Shown here: positions 35,753-49,482 of the stretch, piece by piece | Layout: the number at the start of each line of letters is the position of its first letter | Numbering within the stretch: position 1 is the stretch's first letter | DNA from: Numida meleagris | Lineage: Eukaryota > Chordata > Aves > Galliformes > Numididae | Assembly: GCF_002078875.1 (NCBI RefSeq) | Contig: NC_034410.1 | Coordinates: 36,163,506-36,227,505 of the forward strand | Direction of reading: 5' to 3' | Length of the DNA stretch: 64,000 bases | Program-made: the position numbers and the translations under genes | Notes under the pieces: model-generated | Told to the model about the DNA's origin: nothing | The model's database searches: none | What the model saw: only the letters and a program-made list of their open reading frames with translations

Positions 35753-38602
35753 GCATGTAAGTTTTAATATCTGAATGACAGCTCTGTACTTCATTACTTC
35801 ATGGCAAGATCTCCATCAGTGAAGCAACACTAAATATTGGAATTCATGATAATTGCCTGATATTTTACTATTTAATGGATCACAATGGAAGAGTCAAAAA
35901 CTCTGAAATAATGAACAAAGCTGCATATGACTAAACAGGAATACAACATGAATATTTTTGATGAAGTCCCTCTTGTTTTTTTAACATCAGATATCCACCT
36001 GTTTTCTCTTCTTTCCCCTTTCACTGCCCTAGGTTAGTTAGAGACTAGCTTGCTAAAGTTCCTTGTTATTTTGATTTGTCTAGGTCTTCATCATGACTGC
36101 TCTTGATACCCCAAAATGAAAGGCCTAGTGTTTCTAATGTAGTGCCCAAGCATTTCTTCAGACAAACAGAACAAACACTACTGAGAAATAGAAGGACAGT
36201 AAAACTTTCCCAGGACCAGTGTGAAAGCCAAATGCCAGGAATTTTCTGGGTTTGTAACTGGAGAAGCAATGACCTCACTGTTTTGACCAATCCATGCTTT
36301 TTAACACTTAAATAAATCACATTATACACAGTATTCATTGCTTAGAAATAAAGAATGAAGAAACAAGTGGCCCTAAAACAAGTGGTTTCATTTTACTGAG
36401 ACCTCTACTCCATGCTTCCCCATGACATGCTTTGGTGCAGACCTGATGGGAGTGAGACAGAAAACTGCACGTTTTGCGACAAAAGATCTCCTCAGAGAGA
36501 GCAAGAGTGAATAGAAAGTAGCAAACTTCACATAATTACTCTTTGGATTTTTTTCCTCCAGCTAAGCCTGAGTCAGCTGAGTCCTAAAATGACCCTTCTT
36601 CATTAATTAGCAGTACACAATCTTCTAACAAAATTATACCTCATTTTTCCTAGCTGCTCCCTTGGTTTAAAGCACAGTTCATTAATCCTGAACAGGATTA
36701 ACCACAGAGGGACAACTGCATTCCTAGTCAGGTTAATTGCGCAGAGCTGGCAGCAGCAATAACAGCTGGGGGTAAAAGGCCTATGGAAAAGGAAGGAAAA
36801 AGGTAGGGAAATGTCATGCTGTGCCTGGGTTTTGGACTTTGGGTAAATGTAGCTGACAAAAATGTGTCTGGAAGGAAAGGAGACAATGAGCAGAAACTAT
36901 TTATTTTCAGGCTATTTTAAGCAACTATTGGTTATGTCTGGATTTGGGAGCTGAGCTGTCCTTTCAGGTCTATTGCATTGATTTTCCCCTCAGTGAGGCA
37001 GAAGAATAATGGCCTTCACCAGTATGAGTAAAAGGGTCCTTGCACAAGGAGCTTTAGGGGGAAAATCATGTTGCTCACTGAAGCTATTGCTGTCATTTAA
37101 TTAATGAGACTCATGTAGTGAAAAATTCAATTTTAAATCAGGACAAAATGTTTTAAAGGGTGGAGCTTACAGCCAAGTTCAGAGGATTGTGTGGATTGGT
37201 GTCTCAGCAACCCTGCTAAAATAACACATTTTCTATTTAGACACTAACTTGAAGGTTATACATAAAGTGGTGTGATAGATTTCATTTTGATAGCTACAAT
37301 TCTATGTTGGAGGCTGTAACATAAAACACTGTTTTTAAGACAACTAATAAAACATGCACATGGTGGTTTGATTACCTATTGAAGGAAAGCTGTATTATCC
37401 TACACATAGGTCTCCCCTTTTAGGCAACATCAAAGGCGATACTGGCAAACTGCCATCAATTTTACATCTGCACATGCTTCAGTAAGTGTTTCCCAACTTT
37501 TAAGTAAGAGCAAAAACAGTCAAAAATACATTTGCAGTGAATCTTAATTCCTAAGTAAAAAATTGTGCAGTGATTGTGTGTTGCACCAACAGAAAACAAG
37601 GACTTGAAAAACATTTTTTAAAAGCTAAACACTCACTAAAGAAAAAGGTCTGTAAGACATACTGGTCAGATAAATTTGCCTTGAGTGTATCTTTTTACAG
37701 CACAGAGACTAACATCAGCACAGCAGTCCCCATCCATATTAATAAAATCTCTTATCTTCCCAAATAGGATAGTTGCACACAAACCGCCTGTTGTTCCTTG
37801 GCAGATACTGAACTCCAGGGATATCTGAGGGATCTAGCTTTGGCCAGAATTCATCTAGAGACAACTATACCAGTGAAGTTAATGGATGGTTGTGGTACTG
37901 TGTCCAGGAACATCCCTGGCACAAATGAGTATCACTAGTGTATACACTAGTCCAAAATACATTTTAAAATAGACCCTTGTTTAAAATAGGCTCTGGAGGC
38001 AGTGTTACCCCAATGGGAATCCAGGGAGGAACTTTTGTCTGCATCAATAACTTCCAATAGCTATTACCTCTCTGCCCAAAGACCCATTAGGGCTTTACCT
38101 CAAGCCATGTACTTGAAAGAACATGTTGTGGTTATCAAGACCAATCTTGATTTAGACTCATGTCTACTACTCCTTCTGCCCCATGTGTCTTTGTGAAAGA
38201 CCTAGAAAAGAAAGAAGCAATGGAGATGTTGTCTTTCACCTTGCACTATGAGCTATAGTGATGGAAGTCACCTTTGAAAGGGGCATCTCCTAAACTCTCA
38301 ATTTCTCCAACAGATACAAAAATCAGACACAGTCCAGGCTATGCATTACTGGAGATTAAGAAGATTTTTTCACGTAACAAGCAGGCTGGCAAAGTCTATT
38401 TAAAATTTGATATCAGAAACGATTTACTGTTGAATATTTCTCTCAACATTCTGTCACCAGAAACAAAGAAGCACAAAGAAGTATTAATCACTGGCAGAAG
38501 GAGAGAAAATATATTGCTTTCATTAATGAAATGGAACAAGGAAAGAATGAGTGACCTGCACAGCAGATTGCATACAATTGCTCTCCATTTTAAGCAAAGT
38601 TT

Positions 38603-38622
38603 TTGTTGTTGTTGTTGTTGTT
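38603..38622. repeat. (TTG)n trinucleotide repeat
   Basis: About six TTG units in a row. In one plus-strand frame they read as a cysteine run at the end of a 128-codon open frame (38274-38660) that matches no family. Confidence 0.9.
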
Positions 38623-40517
38623 TTATTTTAAGCAATTTGAAGCCTCCACCTAAACTTTAAGTTTCAAATCAGATTTATATTCGTAAAACCTAAAAGTAAA
38701 TTTAAATAATTGGAATCTAACATAGAATTTCTGAGAACTCTGACTTCTGACTGCCCTCATAAGTGTAATACCTCATGGCTTTCTCCTGTCTCGAATCCAG
38801 GAATAATTAAAGCTATTCCCTTTACAGCAGCTTACTTCCTTTACTGGAGAGCATTGAGCTAGTAAATCTGTTTTTGGCAATAAACTAATGTTGTATCTAA
38901 AGCAGGGATGGTCAGAAGCATCTGTTACAACTGTAATTTTTTTCAGCAGAGAGAAGGCAAGGAGAGCAGTGAGAAGATACATTCTTTCAGACATCTATCT
39001 TGGGGTGAGCTGCAAGTAAAGCTTCTAGCAGATGTGTTCTGAACAGCAATGGCTTTCTTAGAACCATATGCTCTTCTACACATATTTGAGACACCAAATG
39101 CCTAAATTTTGGAGGAACAAATTGCCAAAGGAATTGATGAGAGAACACGATAGGAAATGCTAGTGTTATTATCCTTATTTTAGAGTAAATGAGTGTTCTG
39201 TCTCTTTTGCTATCCCATTTAGAATTTTAGCAGCCATCTTTGGTTTGATGCATTTTCAAGGAATGTTCCTTTGGCTGGCCACATAATTGTTGGTAACATG
39301 TTTTGTCAATTGACAGATGCATCCCAAGTCTACTAGAATCACAGTGAGTGCCAGAGAAAGGAAATGTCTTCCGATTTCGAGACAGTCTGTGAAAGGATCT
39401 TTTACTACGTACACCTGCAATTACTAGGACCATCTATTTAACTTGCTCTTGTATCTCCAGCAGGTTCCATCACCTAAAATAAATGTTCTCCATATTACCT
39501 TCATCTGCTCTACTCGTTCTCCTCTATAACCCACCTCGGGTCACTTCTGGGCTCATGGATACATCTGCAACATCAGTGCAGCAACATCATTTAGAGAGAG
39601 TTGCACAAATCCAAATCAGCCATTTATAAATAAGTTGCAGTCACCATAGTTCTTGGCATGAGTTATGGATTTTGTTTTGCTTTTTCTTCTGAAGAATAAG
39701 AGTTCTTTTTTTGTTTATTTATTTGTTTGCTTTAACATAAAAAAAAAAAACCAAAAACAACCTATTCTTTTATGCAACACTAGCAGCCTTCATTGGCTGC
39801 CATGGATCAGTCTTCACCTTCAGGCAGCTTGCTACCAACTGAACTGTTAGCCTAATTGCATTAGTTGGCAGAAGCAGTATCTTAAGCAAACCACAGTGAG
39901 GTTGGATATCTGATCATTGGAGTAGGGACAGAGTGAGAGAAACCTGTCTCGCTAAGTTATCTGGTGAGTTACCTTGTAAATTTTTCTCTTTGTAAGAAGA
40001 ATCTGAAACAACACCCATCAGGGAGGTTATTAGTGCTTTGCTGTCCGGGATGTTTATCTAGTCTGTACCATAACTTTAGCAGGCAAGTTTTACACAGAAG
40101 CAAAATGGAAGAAGGCTTTACTAGCACAAATGTGTTCTCCTGGTGAATTACATAAATTATTTTGCAAAGAAGGGAAACAATGAAAATCACAAATACAATG
40201 GCATTATTCATAGATAACTTCTAGATCTGAATCTCACAGAATCACATATACTATTTGATTTAACCAACAGAAATAAAATGACTATAGGTTTCTTTGCTTG
40301 AGATAACAGGTAGCAAAGTAGTTCTTAATAAGAAAAGTGACAGGGGAAGAGAGCAGCTTCATACTAATGAAAATTAGCATCAAAACATCAGCTAAAGATT
40401 AGCTTGAGCAAACATTTGAAGAATTTCAGATTAGGCATTTAATTCTTACTGTATTTTTGGTCTTCCTTTATGCATGCTCTTGAAACGTTCATTTCAACAA
40501 CCCACCATATTTAAATT

Positions 40518-40534
40518 AAAAAAAAAAAAAAAAA
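40518..40534. repeat. Poly(A) run, 17 bp
   Basis: Uninterrupted A17; no retroposed body was recognised beside it. Confidence 0.85.
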
Positions 40535-41794
40535 CAAGAATGACATAAATCAATATTAATAGTGACATAGTTAATTTTGTTGGACAGTGTTGCCCAAAGC
40601 TTGCACAAGATGAAGTTTCTTTTGTGTTGAGTGACAGCCGCTATATTGTAAGTGGTGTAATTCTTTGGTGATTATTTGTAGGTGAAGTGAGAATTGCAAT
40701 TTGTTCAAAAGAAATGCCATGGAAGGCTATTTGAATAAAATAGCCCTATGCAACAGGAACAGGGCTGCTAATAATTTCAAATGGGTATAATTGTAATGGT
40801 CAGTTTTTTCATATTCTGTTGTCTAGTAGGGGAGTATAATAATAATAATACATTTTTTTATTAATTTCCTTGGTAAACCCAAATTGTCATTCTCTACATG
40901 TGATACATCTTCCTTTACATGCTGGTAGTTTTTTTATTATTATTATTTTTGGGATTGTTTTGTTTTGTTTTATTTTTCCCCTAAAGCATTACACAGTAGC
41001 CACAAAGGTGGTTTCAGCTTCCCTTTCAAAAGTGGCTGCAAATATCACACCACTTACAAGATCATATCCTAACTCTCTCTGTTAATTTTTTTCCTTTCTT
41101 GTACAGGACAGTTATTCAGACATCACTCAATCTGACATCATTCAGACCCAGCATTACCTCTTCAAAAAGAGACAAAATAAACTTCTCCTTATAGGAGCTT
41201 AATATCCTATAATGCTGGATCTTTAGCTTTCATTCAGTCATATCCCTCTCTTACGTGCAATATAACAGAGAAAAATATATGAATAAGAGCCCCGGAAAGC
41301 CCCAGTAACAAAAAGAGATGAAAATTATCCTCATTTAAGAACATGGAATTGCAGCCTCTTTATGAATAACTGACTGTATTTTTCACATTCATTTTACACA
41401 GTGTCTAGAAGAACAGACTAACTCAAGAGTCTTTCATCCATAACAGTATTTGTTAATCAAAATACAAGTTTAAAGTACCACATATCTGGAACAATTAGAT
41501 CACTATTCCATAGTCAAACCTTCACTCAGTTTATCCTAAGTGATTTCTTTAAAATCCACTTTCTGTTCATAAAAGCAATATTGTCAGTACTTCCATTGTG
41601 CCAGAAAATATTATCTCAAGTTACAGTTCTAAGATCTACTGAGGAACAGAATACACAGAGAATGGGGGTAAATAGTACCAAATGAAGCAAACATTATAAA
41701 AAACAATAATCCAGACTAATTTTGTATAGTGTCTTGGGGATTGTTGGAAGGTTGTTTTTTTCTGTTTGGTTGGTTGTTTTGTAGGTTAACATTT

Positions 41795-41864
41795 GGGGGG
41801 AGTGGGGGAGGGTGCATTTTTTTTTTGCAAGGAGGTGGGGGAAGTAAGGGAGAGGGGAGGAGTG
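41795..41864 (+). repeat. G-rich tract with G-quadruplex potential
   Basis: Repeated G runs of 3 to 6 (GGGGGG, GGGGG, GGG, GGGGG, GGG, GGGG) split by a T run, in strongly AT-rich surroundings. The spacing could allow intramolecular G-quadruplexes, at least in each half. Confidence 0.7.
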
Positions 41865-42614
41865 TATTTTACCTTCTATGGCTTACTTCTTTTGAATATC
41901 TATCAGGTAGTAAAAAACATTATAATTATGATTTTCAAAATTTTCAAGGAAACCCTGCTGTACTTAAAGAAATGCATCAGTTATTTTCATGAAAAATACA
42001 GCATTATGAACCTCATTCCATGTATTAGCTTTCAGAAATCTTGGAAAGAAGATGTACTATGACTGCATTAGTAGAATAACAGCAGCTGCAAAAACACATT
42101 TTGGAATTCCCTTCAGCTTCTGTAGCATGCAGTACAAGAATATTTAAGGATCTCCTTAGCACGGGAATGCCACATTAGACATGTTCTCAGAATCGTTAGG
42201 CTGACCCCTTAACTATATTAAAAAAAAAAAAAAATGCAAATGGTTTTACCTAGGATCACTTTATATCACGGCATTTTAGAAAAGTCAAAACAGGATATGA
42301 AAAATGACAGCATTGTTCTTCTGAAACAAAACTTCCTCTGTGACAGTCCCTGAAATTGCCATGTATTCTATGAAATATAGATTTGGGCCTTTTGGATAAT
42401 TTCAGTGTTTTCATTTTTGGGAATCTGAAATAATTCACACAAAATGTAGAGATTTTTGGTGAACACTTGCCCAAATTGATTGCTTACATACTATGAGCAT
42501 TAGCTATCTGGCCAGCAGATACAGAGTTTGCTTAGCTCTCCTTCAGAAAAGCTTCATCAGCTGTGACCTTCTAAGCCAACTGATTACGGGTGCACTTGAG
42601 CTAGAGTCTTAGGA

Positions 42615-42679
42615 TGTATACATATACATACATAAACATACTTATACATACATATGCACATATAAAAATATGTATATAT
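42615..42679. repeat. TA/CATA-rich microsatellite beside LTR B
   Basis: Degenerate run of ACATAT/CATA units leading directly into the 5' end of LTR B. The provirus seems to have inserted in this tract, since ATATAT also follows the LTR. Confidence 0.85.
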
Positions 42680-43208
42680 TGTCATGGTTTTATGATTTTC
42701 GGTTATTGGTACTCCACATCATAACATCATGTAGTGAATGTACCTGGTTCTCAGAAGAGAAGGACTACTACATTCCCCACGGCACTTTGCTCCTCTGTTA
42801 CCATTTTCCAGCCGGAGGGAAAAGATAAAAGCTCACAGTATAAAAACTTGCAGATCATGAGACCTCGTCCCTTTTTCCGCCGTGTCTCGTCTCGGCAGCA
42901 CCTCGCTCTCCAGCCGTCTTATCGTCGGTAGTAGAGTAAGGCCTACCTTGATTTTGGGACATTCTCTCTCTCTGTATTGGATTTATCAGCTTAAATTGTA
43001 ATTATATTGTATTATAGTGTGTTGTTTTGCATTCCGATATTTTATTTAGTAAACTAGTTTGTTTCTCCTCAGATTGTTGCCGCTGTTCTTTGCTCTCAGG
43101 GCCATCTCCCTACCCTTTTCCCCTTTTCCCTTTTCCCGGGACGTGGGCCCTTGGGTCCCCCGTCCCCTTTGTCACGGAACCGGGCCGAACGCCTGTAAAC
43201 CGTTGACA
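42680..43208 (+). mobile_element. Solo LTR B of an endogenous retrovirus
   Basis: A 529-bp LTR beginning TGTCATGG and ending TTGACA, flanked on both sides by ATATAT (42674-42679 and 43209-43214). This could be a 6-bp target duplication, though the TA-rich target makes its exact length ambiguous. It is about 97% identical by eye to LTR A (7954-8490): scattered substitutions plus a few short gaps, the main one a shortening near 42998-43010. It has the same TATA box (42839-42845). No internal retroviral genes are attached. It lies antisense to ZNF385D, the usual orientation for LTRs tolerated in introns. Confidence 0.9.
42839..42845 (+). promoter_or_regulatory. TATA box of solo LTR B
   Basis: TATAAAA at the same position in the LTR as in LTR A. 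Activity is unknown; transcription from it would run antisense to ZNF385D. Confidence 0.6.
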
Positions 43209-46200
43209 ATATATATTTTTTTAATTATCTTTTTTTGAGTGGGAGAGAGAAAGACCATAAACTGACCAGAAAAGAGAATACTGGTTCCTTTTTCCCAAAG
43301 CCTTTGAACTATGGATTAAATGATAGAATCAATGCCAAAAGTCTTGATCCATGACCATGAAGAAAACACATACACTTCTACTGCTGTAAGATTTTTTGGT
43401 TAAATGAAAGACAAGGTTGGAATAATGCATGAAGCAGTAAATATAGACTTCAGCTACTGTGAAGCCATTAGCAAATATGTTGCTGTCTATCTCATCTTCA
43501 AAGGACTACATATTATACATTTCTGCCCTTCTTCGCAAATTAAGAAATGTGAAATTAGTCTGAAAATATTTATATTAGTGGAACCCAAGTACGTCAGATT
43601 AATAATGTACAGCATTAAAATGTTTTAATACTAATTTGGAAAATAGAAGTACTTGGCTTCAAAATACGCAATCCACCAATTTTCCCAGACAGCTACGTAC
43701 GACACTTCACAAGTCTATTTATTATACATATAGCACACATATATCTGATCTCTTTCATGTCCTGTTAATAGTGAAGGCAAGATGTGTAATGGTTTATGCA
43801 GACAAAGAACAGAATACACTTCCATCTTTCATTTCCGTGGCAGGAAAATACACTGGATAAACACTTAAGTATCTACTTCTCCTAAAATGAACTGTAGTGT
43901 CAAAAAGTGTCTGAAGATGAGGGTAGACAATACTGAAGTGGTTAAATCTAAAAAATGCACTGTACTATCAGTACAATTCTGCAGGAACAGGGAGCACATA
44001 ATGAATTATAACAAACACAACTCAGAGATGTCAAGGAGTGCTTGAAAGCTATGTTTTTGTAATTTGTTCTTAAAGCTTTCAGACAGCTTTAACAAGAAAT
44101 TAAGGTAAAATTCCAGCAGTTAAACTATGTAATAAACAAAACAAAACAAAATCATTCCTCCTCCTACCCTTTTTAACACTTGCTAATAAAATATAGTAGA
44201 GTTGATATTCCAGACTTTCAAATGCAGTAGGAAATCAAGATTTGAGAAAATAAAATAATTATTAGAAATAGAGAACAAAGAAAAATACACTTCTCAATTT
44301 CACATAGTAAGGCTAAAAATTCATTAAGGCACAGAGGAGCTACTATTAGCTGTGACAGCAAAACACTGGAGGTTGTCTTGCTTCTTAAGCCCATACCCTA
44401 CTAGGGTTAGATTTTAAATATTAAGTTGTTAACCATCCATAACACTTACAAAGGAAGCTCAAAACCCACTAGAGATAAGAAATTCAAAGTAGAAATCCTG
44501 AAATAAAGGAAACAGTTCAGTTTTCTATTACTTTTTCCTTTGATATATATATTTGTATGCCCTGATCCTGCAACACCCTTCTAGCTTTTGGCTTCTCAAC
44601 TTTTCTACTTATGGGAAAAGCCAATAAAAAGAGTATATAACATATGAGAAACCACTTAAAATCAACTCACTGTCTATTTTGATACCTAATCATCATCACT
44701 GTCTTCATCAGACTGTAACCTCTGATACTTTATTGACAACAGCGCTTAGCTGTGCCAGGAAAGATGATCTGGATTAAATTGCCTTCTACTCTTTGTTCTT
44801 CTGTATCTAAAGACATAGCCCACAGTAACTGATATTCCAGCCCCATATTAGGTAAGATTGTGGCTACATACAGGATTTCTTCTAACATGTTGTCTTAGGC
44901 AGAACCTCAGAGAACTTCTCTAGCTTTGGAAAAAACTGTGTACAATGATTTCAGTTCTCCAAGTTCTTGTGTTGTATAGTTTGCATCACATTTCATATTT
45001 CTAGGTTCACAGTAAGCACGTAAGCAAGGCTTGTCAATGTATCTTTTTGCTCTGAAGAAAAAGCCATAGGATTTAATCATTCAGTACATGAACCTGAGTC
45101 CTAGAAAGTAGGTTTTCCTAACACTTTAATCACAGCTTAGTCAAATGATCAGTGCATCTCTCCACTAGCTGTTTTTAGCTAATTCTATAAAAATAAATAG
45201 GATTGGACTGGAAAGCATCCATATTTGGTAACGTCTTTCTTATTGTGACTTCAGGCTGTAACAGCTGTTTCAAATGTCAGCAGATAGGGCAGAATTAAAA
45301 AGGATAGACAATAGACAGGGGAAATGCAGATATAACCTATATGTGCCTAATACCAAGAAATCTGCAGATGGATAGTTGGTTATCAGTTCTTTTATCAAAA
45401 TTTATTAATACTTTTAATCACTCCAAATGTGCAGCTGCTACCATGCCAAATGAGATGAGTCTGATAAAGATCTCTTCTTTGCTCTGCTGAAATACTGAAA
45501 AAAATGCCACACAACAGCTGACATTCGAGAAAAAGTAAGTATTAGAAAAATATTAATATAATCAATGTTCTTTAAAAGTGTAGTTGAAATGAAACCTGCT
45601 AGAGCACACCTATGCTTCCCTCAAATATATAGTTTATAAAGAGAAAACAGGATCCTCATTCCACTGTAGATAGATGAAAATCTATTATGAGCTGATTGTA
45701 TCACTAGAATGCATTATATGACCTAAAAAAATCATTAATTCATAACAATAGTAATTACTAAAGCTACCAAAGCACTTCGTACAATGTCTTTTTGGCTCAT
45801 TTAGTATGACAGGCAACTTCAGTGATTCTGATAAGTTTGCCACTGGCAGTACTGGTCTAAGACATAACAAAATCAAGCCCTCCTTGAGGCAATCACTAGC
45901 AGTGATTGCACTCCCCAGTTAAAATGGGTCAGACCTGCAGGACTAGATTCTCATTTTGCTTGTTTGTTCAAATGCAGGTTGAGATAGCAAATCGGGTTTT
46001 TTGTACATGTAGAACTGAAAAATGGAACAAAGTAAATCGTTCTTGCAACAGCAAAGTCTATGAAAATGTCTTTAAATGGGATTTTGCATAAGATCTCTTC
46101 CAAAAAAAAAGAATGTTTTTTTTTTTCCAAATCTTCTTGTGTGTCAGATTATAATTACTGGAACTATCCAACTGAATTTAAGAGAGAATGACAATACCTT

Positions 46201-49200
46201 TAGGCCTAAATTGTGACCTACTTTTTCCTAAATATAATTTCTCATACCTGTTAGCAAAGTCCACGTAGATCTTTACATGTGCTTTTTTTTTTCCAAAACA
46301 AATGCTTCAACGATGTTTTTTCTAAAAAAAGAAAACAAATAATGCCAGCACCCGTACAATAACAAACCAATCTGCGTGCCTGATGGAAGGGTACAAATGG
46401 TAAATCCTGTAAATATTTTATTCACTTTTTCGAACTTCCAAGAGGTAATGTTGGCACTGGCAACAGTAAATCAAACGTATTTGAAAATTACGAAAAATAT
46501 CTCAGCAATGATCTCATAAACTGGAAATATATATTTAGCTCAAAGTTTTATCCTCTCAGACTTAAAAAAAAATCCATTAATCTTGTATATATATTCTGTC
46601 TTTTCTCCTTTGAACTTTTAAGCTTTTAATGCTTTGTTCTTTCAGATTCTCCTCTTTTTCCCTTGCCAGTAGCTCAGCAATTCATGGGCTGCTGCTTTAC
46701 GACCAAAGCTGCACACTGTACTGGCTTGTATCACCAGTATCAGCAGCTGCTGTTAAATCACCTGTCAAATTTGCAAAATTCTCACTCAATTTACCCTTAA
46801 TGTCAGACTTGCACTTTTTTGTCCTTGTTTCTGTTCATGTTGTTTACACAAGGGTTCTGCTGAGATCAATGGACGAGCAGCTTGATTTCCATGCACAGAT
46901 GATCCTTTATACCAGCTGCCTCTCCACAAGGAAATGGAGAACAGAGCAAAATTCAAATGCATGTTGATGTTTTATGTACTGGGTTGCATGAGTCATTGAT
47001 TCATGTATGAAGTAGGCAGCATTGGATCTGGGATATCTAAATGATAAACTAGCAGTCTGACTATTGTGCAGGTGTATTACAAATTAATTAATTAATGTGC
47101 AGTATGCTAATCCGTTTTGGAAATAATTTTGTTACTTTGTATACATGGAATATAGATTTGCTTGTGTGTGCAATATGCCAACTTCTATGAAAATGTATTC
47201 ATCAGTGTAAATCAGTTGATGATATCAAAATACTGAGAATCATATGCTTACAGAATTTAACCATAAATAATAGTTTTCAATGCAACATTTTCTAATCCCG
47301 ACCAAAATGAGAGTTGATGAGGTCTTATGAGAACAACTATTTCTCACCAGATTTCAAAGTTAGGTTAGGTTTCTGTAAGAGATTTCAGAACAGACCACCA
47401 CAATAGTAATAGATAAAATGCTTCAGACCTGATCCTCTTACATCCAGATGGTAAAAGGAGAATTGCATAGTCACTCCTACATCAGATAACATAAACTGTT
47501 CCTTTTGGATGCCATAGCACTAGTGGAAGACTGAAAAACCCATAGTATTTCCTCAGCTCTTTCTTCCTCACCCTGTAAATATGACTGGATTGAAATTCAG
47601 ATCTGCCAGACAAGATTAATTCAAAAAAATTCAAGGTGAAAAGCCACTGGTGTGGGTGGTAATTACTGCTACAAGTTCCAAACACTACAGAGGACATTAC
47701 AAAGACATTACAAACATTACAGAGAACTTCACAGGAAATTTCATAGTGTACAGTTTCACTATAGTAAACCCTTATCACCAAGAGCTCTATAGGTCCTCAG
47801 CACAAAGTCACTTTTCATAAGAATACCCACTCCAGCTGCACAGTTTAGGATGCTGCAGTTAGCCACATATTTACACAAACACAATGTGATCCTTGTAATA
47901 CTACAAAAATGGTTTTACTTTCTGCCCAGTACAGTTTGGTGTGCAAAGAAGGCACTTTTCAGTCACTTACAATGACCACCTTCTCTTGTTAAATTACATT
48001 TCTAATATTTGGAATATTTACTGTTTTGGTGCTATAAACTTTGTAAGAAAATATGACACTGTAGTAGACAGTAGCTCCCTTTCTGAATCAAAGGACACAC
48101 CTCACTGCTTAGTTTGTTAAATACTAAACTGTTTAACTTCGTGAAGAAGATATTACTTGTTGTTGTTTTAAATAAATGTACTTTATTTTCTGTTTTTAGT
48201 TTAGTGGATCAGCTTATCTGTTTTCCTCTGTAAATCACTTTTTTTTGGAACTTTGAATGTTCTTGTCCATCAGAACTTACACCAAAATAGTCTGAATAAA
48301 TGCTTCTAAAGCTAGGGAAATACTGGGTTGTTTTTTGTTTTTTTTTTTAACTCATACTTTCTTAGCATGTATACACAGTACAATTAGACTGGTTAAAATA
48401 CTAGTGTTTCATGTAGCTATAGGTACTTGCAGCATCACGGAAAAATAAAGGAAAACATTGTTCTAAAAGGTTTAGCCATTAATTTATTGGGAATATTAAG
48501 CAAATATGGAAGTAGGTGTGCTGTTGGAGTATAGTGAAAAATCTGGAAGGCTATTTAAGAGGAACAGGCTTTATGGAGAGATTTTGAGAAACAAGGGATA
48601 GAGGGGTTATCTAACACATGTGAAGAGACAGATGTTCCAAGAATAGAAGTGAAACAAAAAAAGCAAACTGACATCAAAACAGCATGGAAATAGACAAAAG
48701 AATCACCTAGAAAGCAGTCTGCACAGAAGCTCAGGTCTGTCAGTGTTCCACAGGCAAGGAAACAAAGACAAGAATAATGATTTTCCATTTCTGATGGAAA
48801 GCTTTTGATTGCAGAATTAAAAAATACACACATTTAATTTGACAAAAGATTTCTGCATCGCATGTCTTTCTTCACTGTTCAGGGAATTAATACTACACAA
48901 TGGCAGAGCCAAAAATGCTGCTCAATATTGTGTCCACTGACAAATGTAAAATAGAAAAACTCAATTTTGAAAACATTTATATTTTCATAAACTTCAGAAA
49001 GTCAGCCACTGCACTGACTATATTCTTAGATTATTCTATATTGGCACATATTTCACATAGCACCAGAATAATTAATCTGACTGAGAAGATATCAATATTA
49101 TTAATGATCTTTACCCCTGAATGTACGATCATTTCTCCATGAAGTATTTTCATGGCTAACATCAAAATATAACATTGAGGATGAGGCACAGCATGATAAT

Positions 49201-49410
49201 TTGGTCTCACAGCCCGAAGATAAAGCACAACTTTCTTTGCAAATTCACACAGAAATTTGCCTATTGTTTTGAATTTTTATTCTATTTCTATTTATAATTT
49301 ATATTCTATTTTTATTTTTTAAATTAAACTCTCAGATGATAATTTTAATGACATTAAGCTAAAATAGCATGTGTTTCAAACAATAATTGAGGAAAAGGTT
49401 TTCCCCAAGT

Positions 49411-49482
49411 AAAAACAAACAAGCAAAAAAACAAAAAAAACCAAACAAACAAGAAAACCCAATCCCAAACCAAACGAAACCA
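49411..49482. repeat. (AAAC)n-like A/C-rich tract
   Basis: About 70 bp on the plus strand composed almost only of A and C with a few G, in AAAC/AACC units. It is a degenerate simple repeat. Confidence 0.8.

Larger units (their letters stand above)
30038..42679. other. Intronic DNA upstream of the first ZNF385D exon seen here
   Basis: Lies upstream of exon 29804-30037 and is therefore probably intron of ZNF385D. Apart from the two CR1 relics it contains simple repeats: an ATTTT run (35729-35752), a TTG run (38603-38622), a poly(A) run (40518-40534) and a G-rich segment (41795-41864). No missing ZNF385D exon was found. Confidence 0.5.

Noticed and set aside
38274..38660. 128-codon open frame with a cysteine run
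   Set aside because: The cysteine run is a TTG microsatellite, and the rest matches no family; likely chance.
7954..43208. A single provirus bounded by the two LTRs
   Set aside because: The 34 kb between them contains ZNF385D exons and no gag, pol or env, and each LTR has its own flanking short duplication.
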